Shown piece after piece: positions 63,856-64,000 of a stretch of DNA of 64,000 bases. Every line of letters starts with the position of its first letter. Within the stretch, counting starts at the first letter, position 1. The DNA is from CAWCUZ01 sp963798795. Lineage in GTDB: Bacteria; Acidobacteriota; Vicinamibacteria; Vicinamibacterales; SCN-69-37. The stretch is from the NCBI GenBank assembly GCA_963798795.1, contig CAWCUZ010000003.1, positions 1 through 64,000 on the forward strand. The letters run 5' to 3'. The position numbers and the translations under genes are program-made. Under the pieces are notes generated by a model. It was not told the DNA's origin. It did not search any database and worked only from the letters and a program-made list of their open reading frames with translations.

Positions 63856-64000
63856 TCAGCGCGTCTGCACGGGCTGGCCGCCCTGCTTCCACGCCTCGAT
63901 GCCGCCGCGGTACCAGAGCACGTTCGTGTACCCGAGGTGAATCGCGCGCAGCGAGGCGTTGTACGACATCCAGCACTGCGTCGACAGGCAGTACAACACG
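63856..64000 (-). CDS. Rhodanese-like domain protein, C-terminal part only
   Basis: The last 47 codons of a protein that continues beyond the window. The sequence VLYCLSTQCWMSYNASLRAI is the rhodanese active-site region with CLSTQC at the catalytic-loop position, followed by HLGYTNVLWYRGGIEAWKQG and a stop at 63856. The end is typical of single-domain or fused thiosulfate sulfurtransferases. The downstream sortilin-like gene begins only 31 bases on, in the same direction. Confidence 0.8.
   Translation of the reverse strand, partial: VLYCLSTQCWMSYNASLRAIHLGYTNVLWYRGGIEAWKQGGQPVQTR

Overview
The window is GC-rich (about 65-70 %) bacterial chromosome, densely coded on both strands. Several things together point to the phylum Acidobacteriota, probably a Vicinamibacteria-like lineage: three large MacB/FtsX-type permeases of the ADOP class, two of them paired with PadR regulators; secreted proteins carrying Gly/Arg/Pro-rich tracts; a BNR/VPS10-type sortilin-like protein; small LuxR-DUF4199 remnants; and no long operons of core genes apart from respiratory ones. 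This is inferred from gene content only. No ribosomal marker is present.

Layout. 1-2.2 kb: the 5' part of a tRNA-Ser(GCT) gene with three 33-bp direct repeats of the tRNA 5' half. The repeats bracket a decayed tyrosine integrase, a BrnT/CopG-like toxin-antitoxin pair and a small secreted-protein fragment, that is, remains of integrative elements. 2.2-9.1 kb: a YncE-like beta-propeller, then a heavy-metal-type RND efflux operon (outer-membrane factor, adaptor, permease; the permease has about five frameshifts). 9.1-12 kb: kinase remnants, DUF1579, a membrane protein and an ankyrin protein. 12-18.1 kb: two PadR-ADOP permease pairs, each with a readable promoter and dyad. 18.1-22.1 kb: a translationally coupled asparagine synthetase-glycosyltransferase-methyltransferase cassette. 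22.1-29 kb: an exported MsrA, an M1 metallopeptidase whose 3' end runs into a RAYT/REP-like element, a eukaryote-like long GMP synthase, and a decayed LuxR-DUF4199 pair. 29-35 kb: secreted and zinc-ribbon proteins, a third ADOP permease (one frameshift) and a trehalose-synthase-like GH13 enzyme. 35-37.4 kb: a ba3-type terminal oxidase (subunits IIa, II, I; subunit I heavily frameshifted). 37.4-41 kb: assorted small genes, including a DoxX-like protein, DUF1801 and a SUMF1-like protein.

40.9-50 kb is the most coherent block, a nitrogen-oxide module. Seven minus-strand genes run from a di-iron cluster repair protein (RIC) through a NarI-like membrane protein with zinc ribbon, a NarB/NasA-like molybdopterin oxidoreductase, a 4Fe-4S protein, a Rieske protein, a small membrane protein and a TDT transporter. 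Divergent from them are a Crp/Fnr regulator, NnrS and DUF3079. Two Crp/Fnr-type boxes lie at what look like -41.5 positions, one upstream of RIC and one upstream of NnrS. 50.5-56.4 kb is an inorganic-carbon (DAB) transporter operon, dabA (one frameshift)-dabB plus a third NuoM-like subunit. 56.4-64 kb holds an OPT transporter, secreted and lipoproteins, the sortilin-like protein and the tail of a rhodanese.

A striking property is that frameshifts cluster in three places (RND permease, oxidase subunit I, molybdenum operon) while long neighbouring genes are perfectly open. The conserved protein sequence continues across each break, so either consensus errors or very recent decay must be considered.
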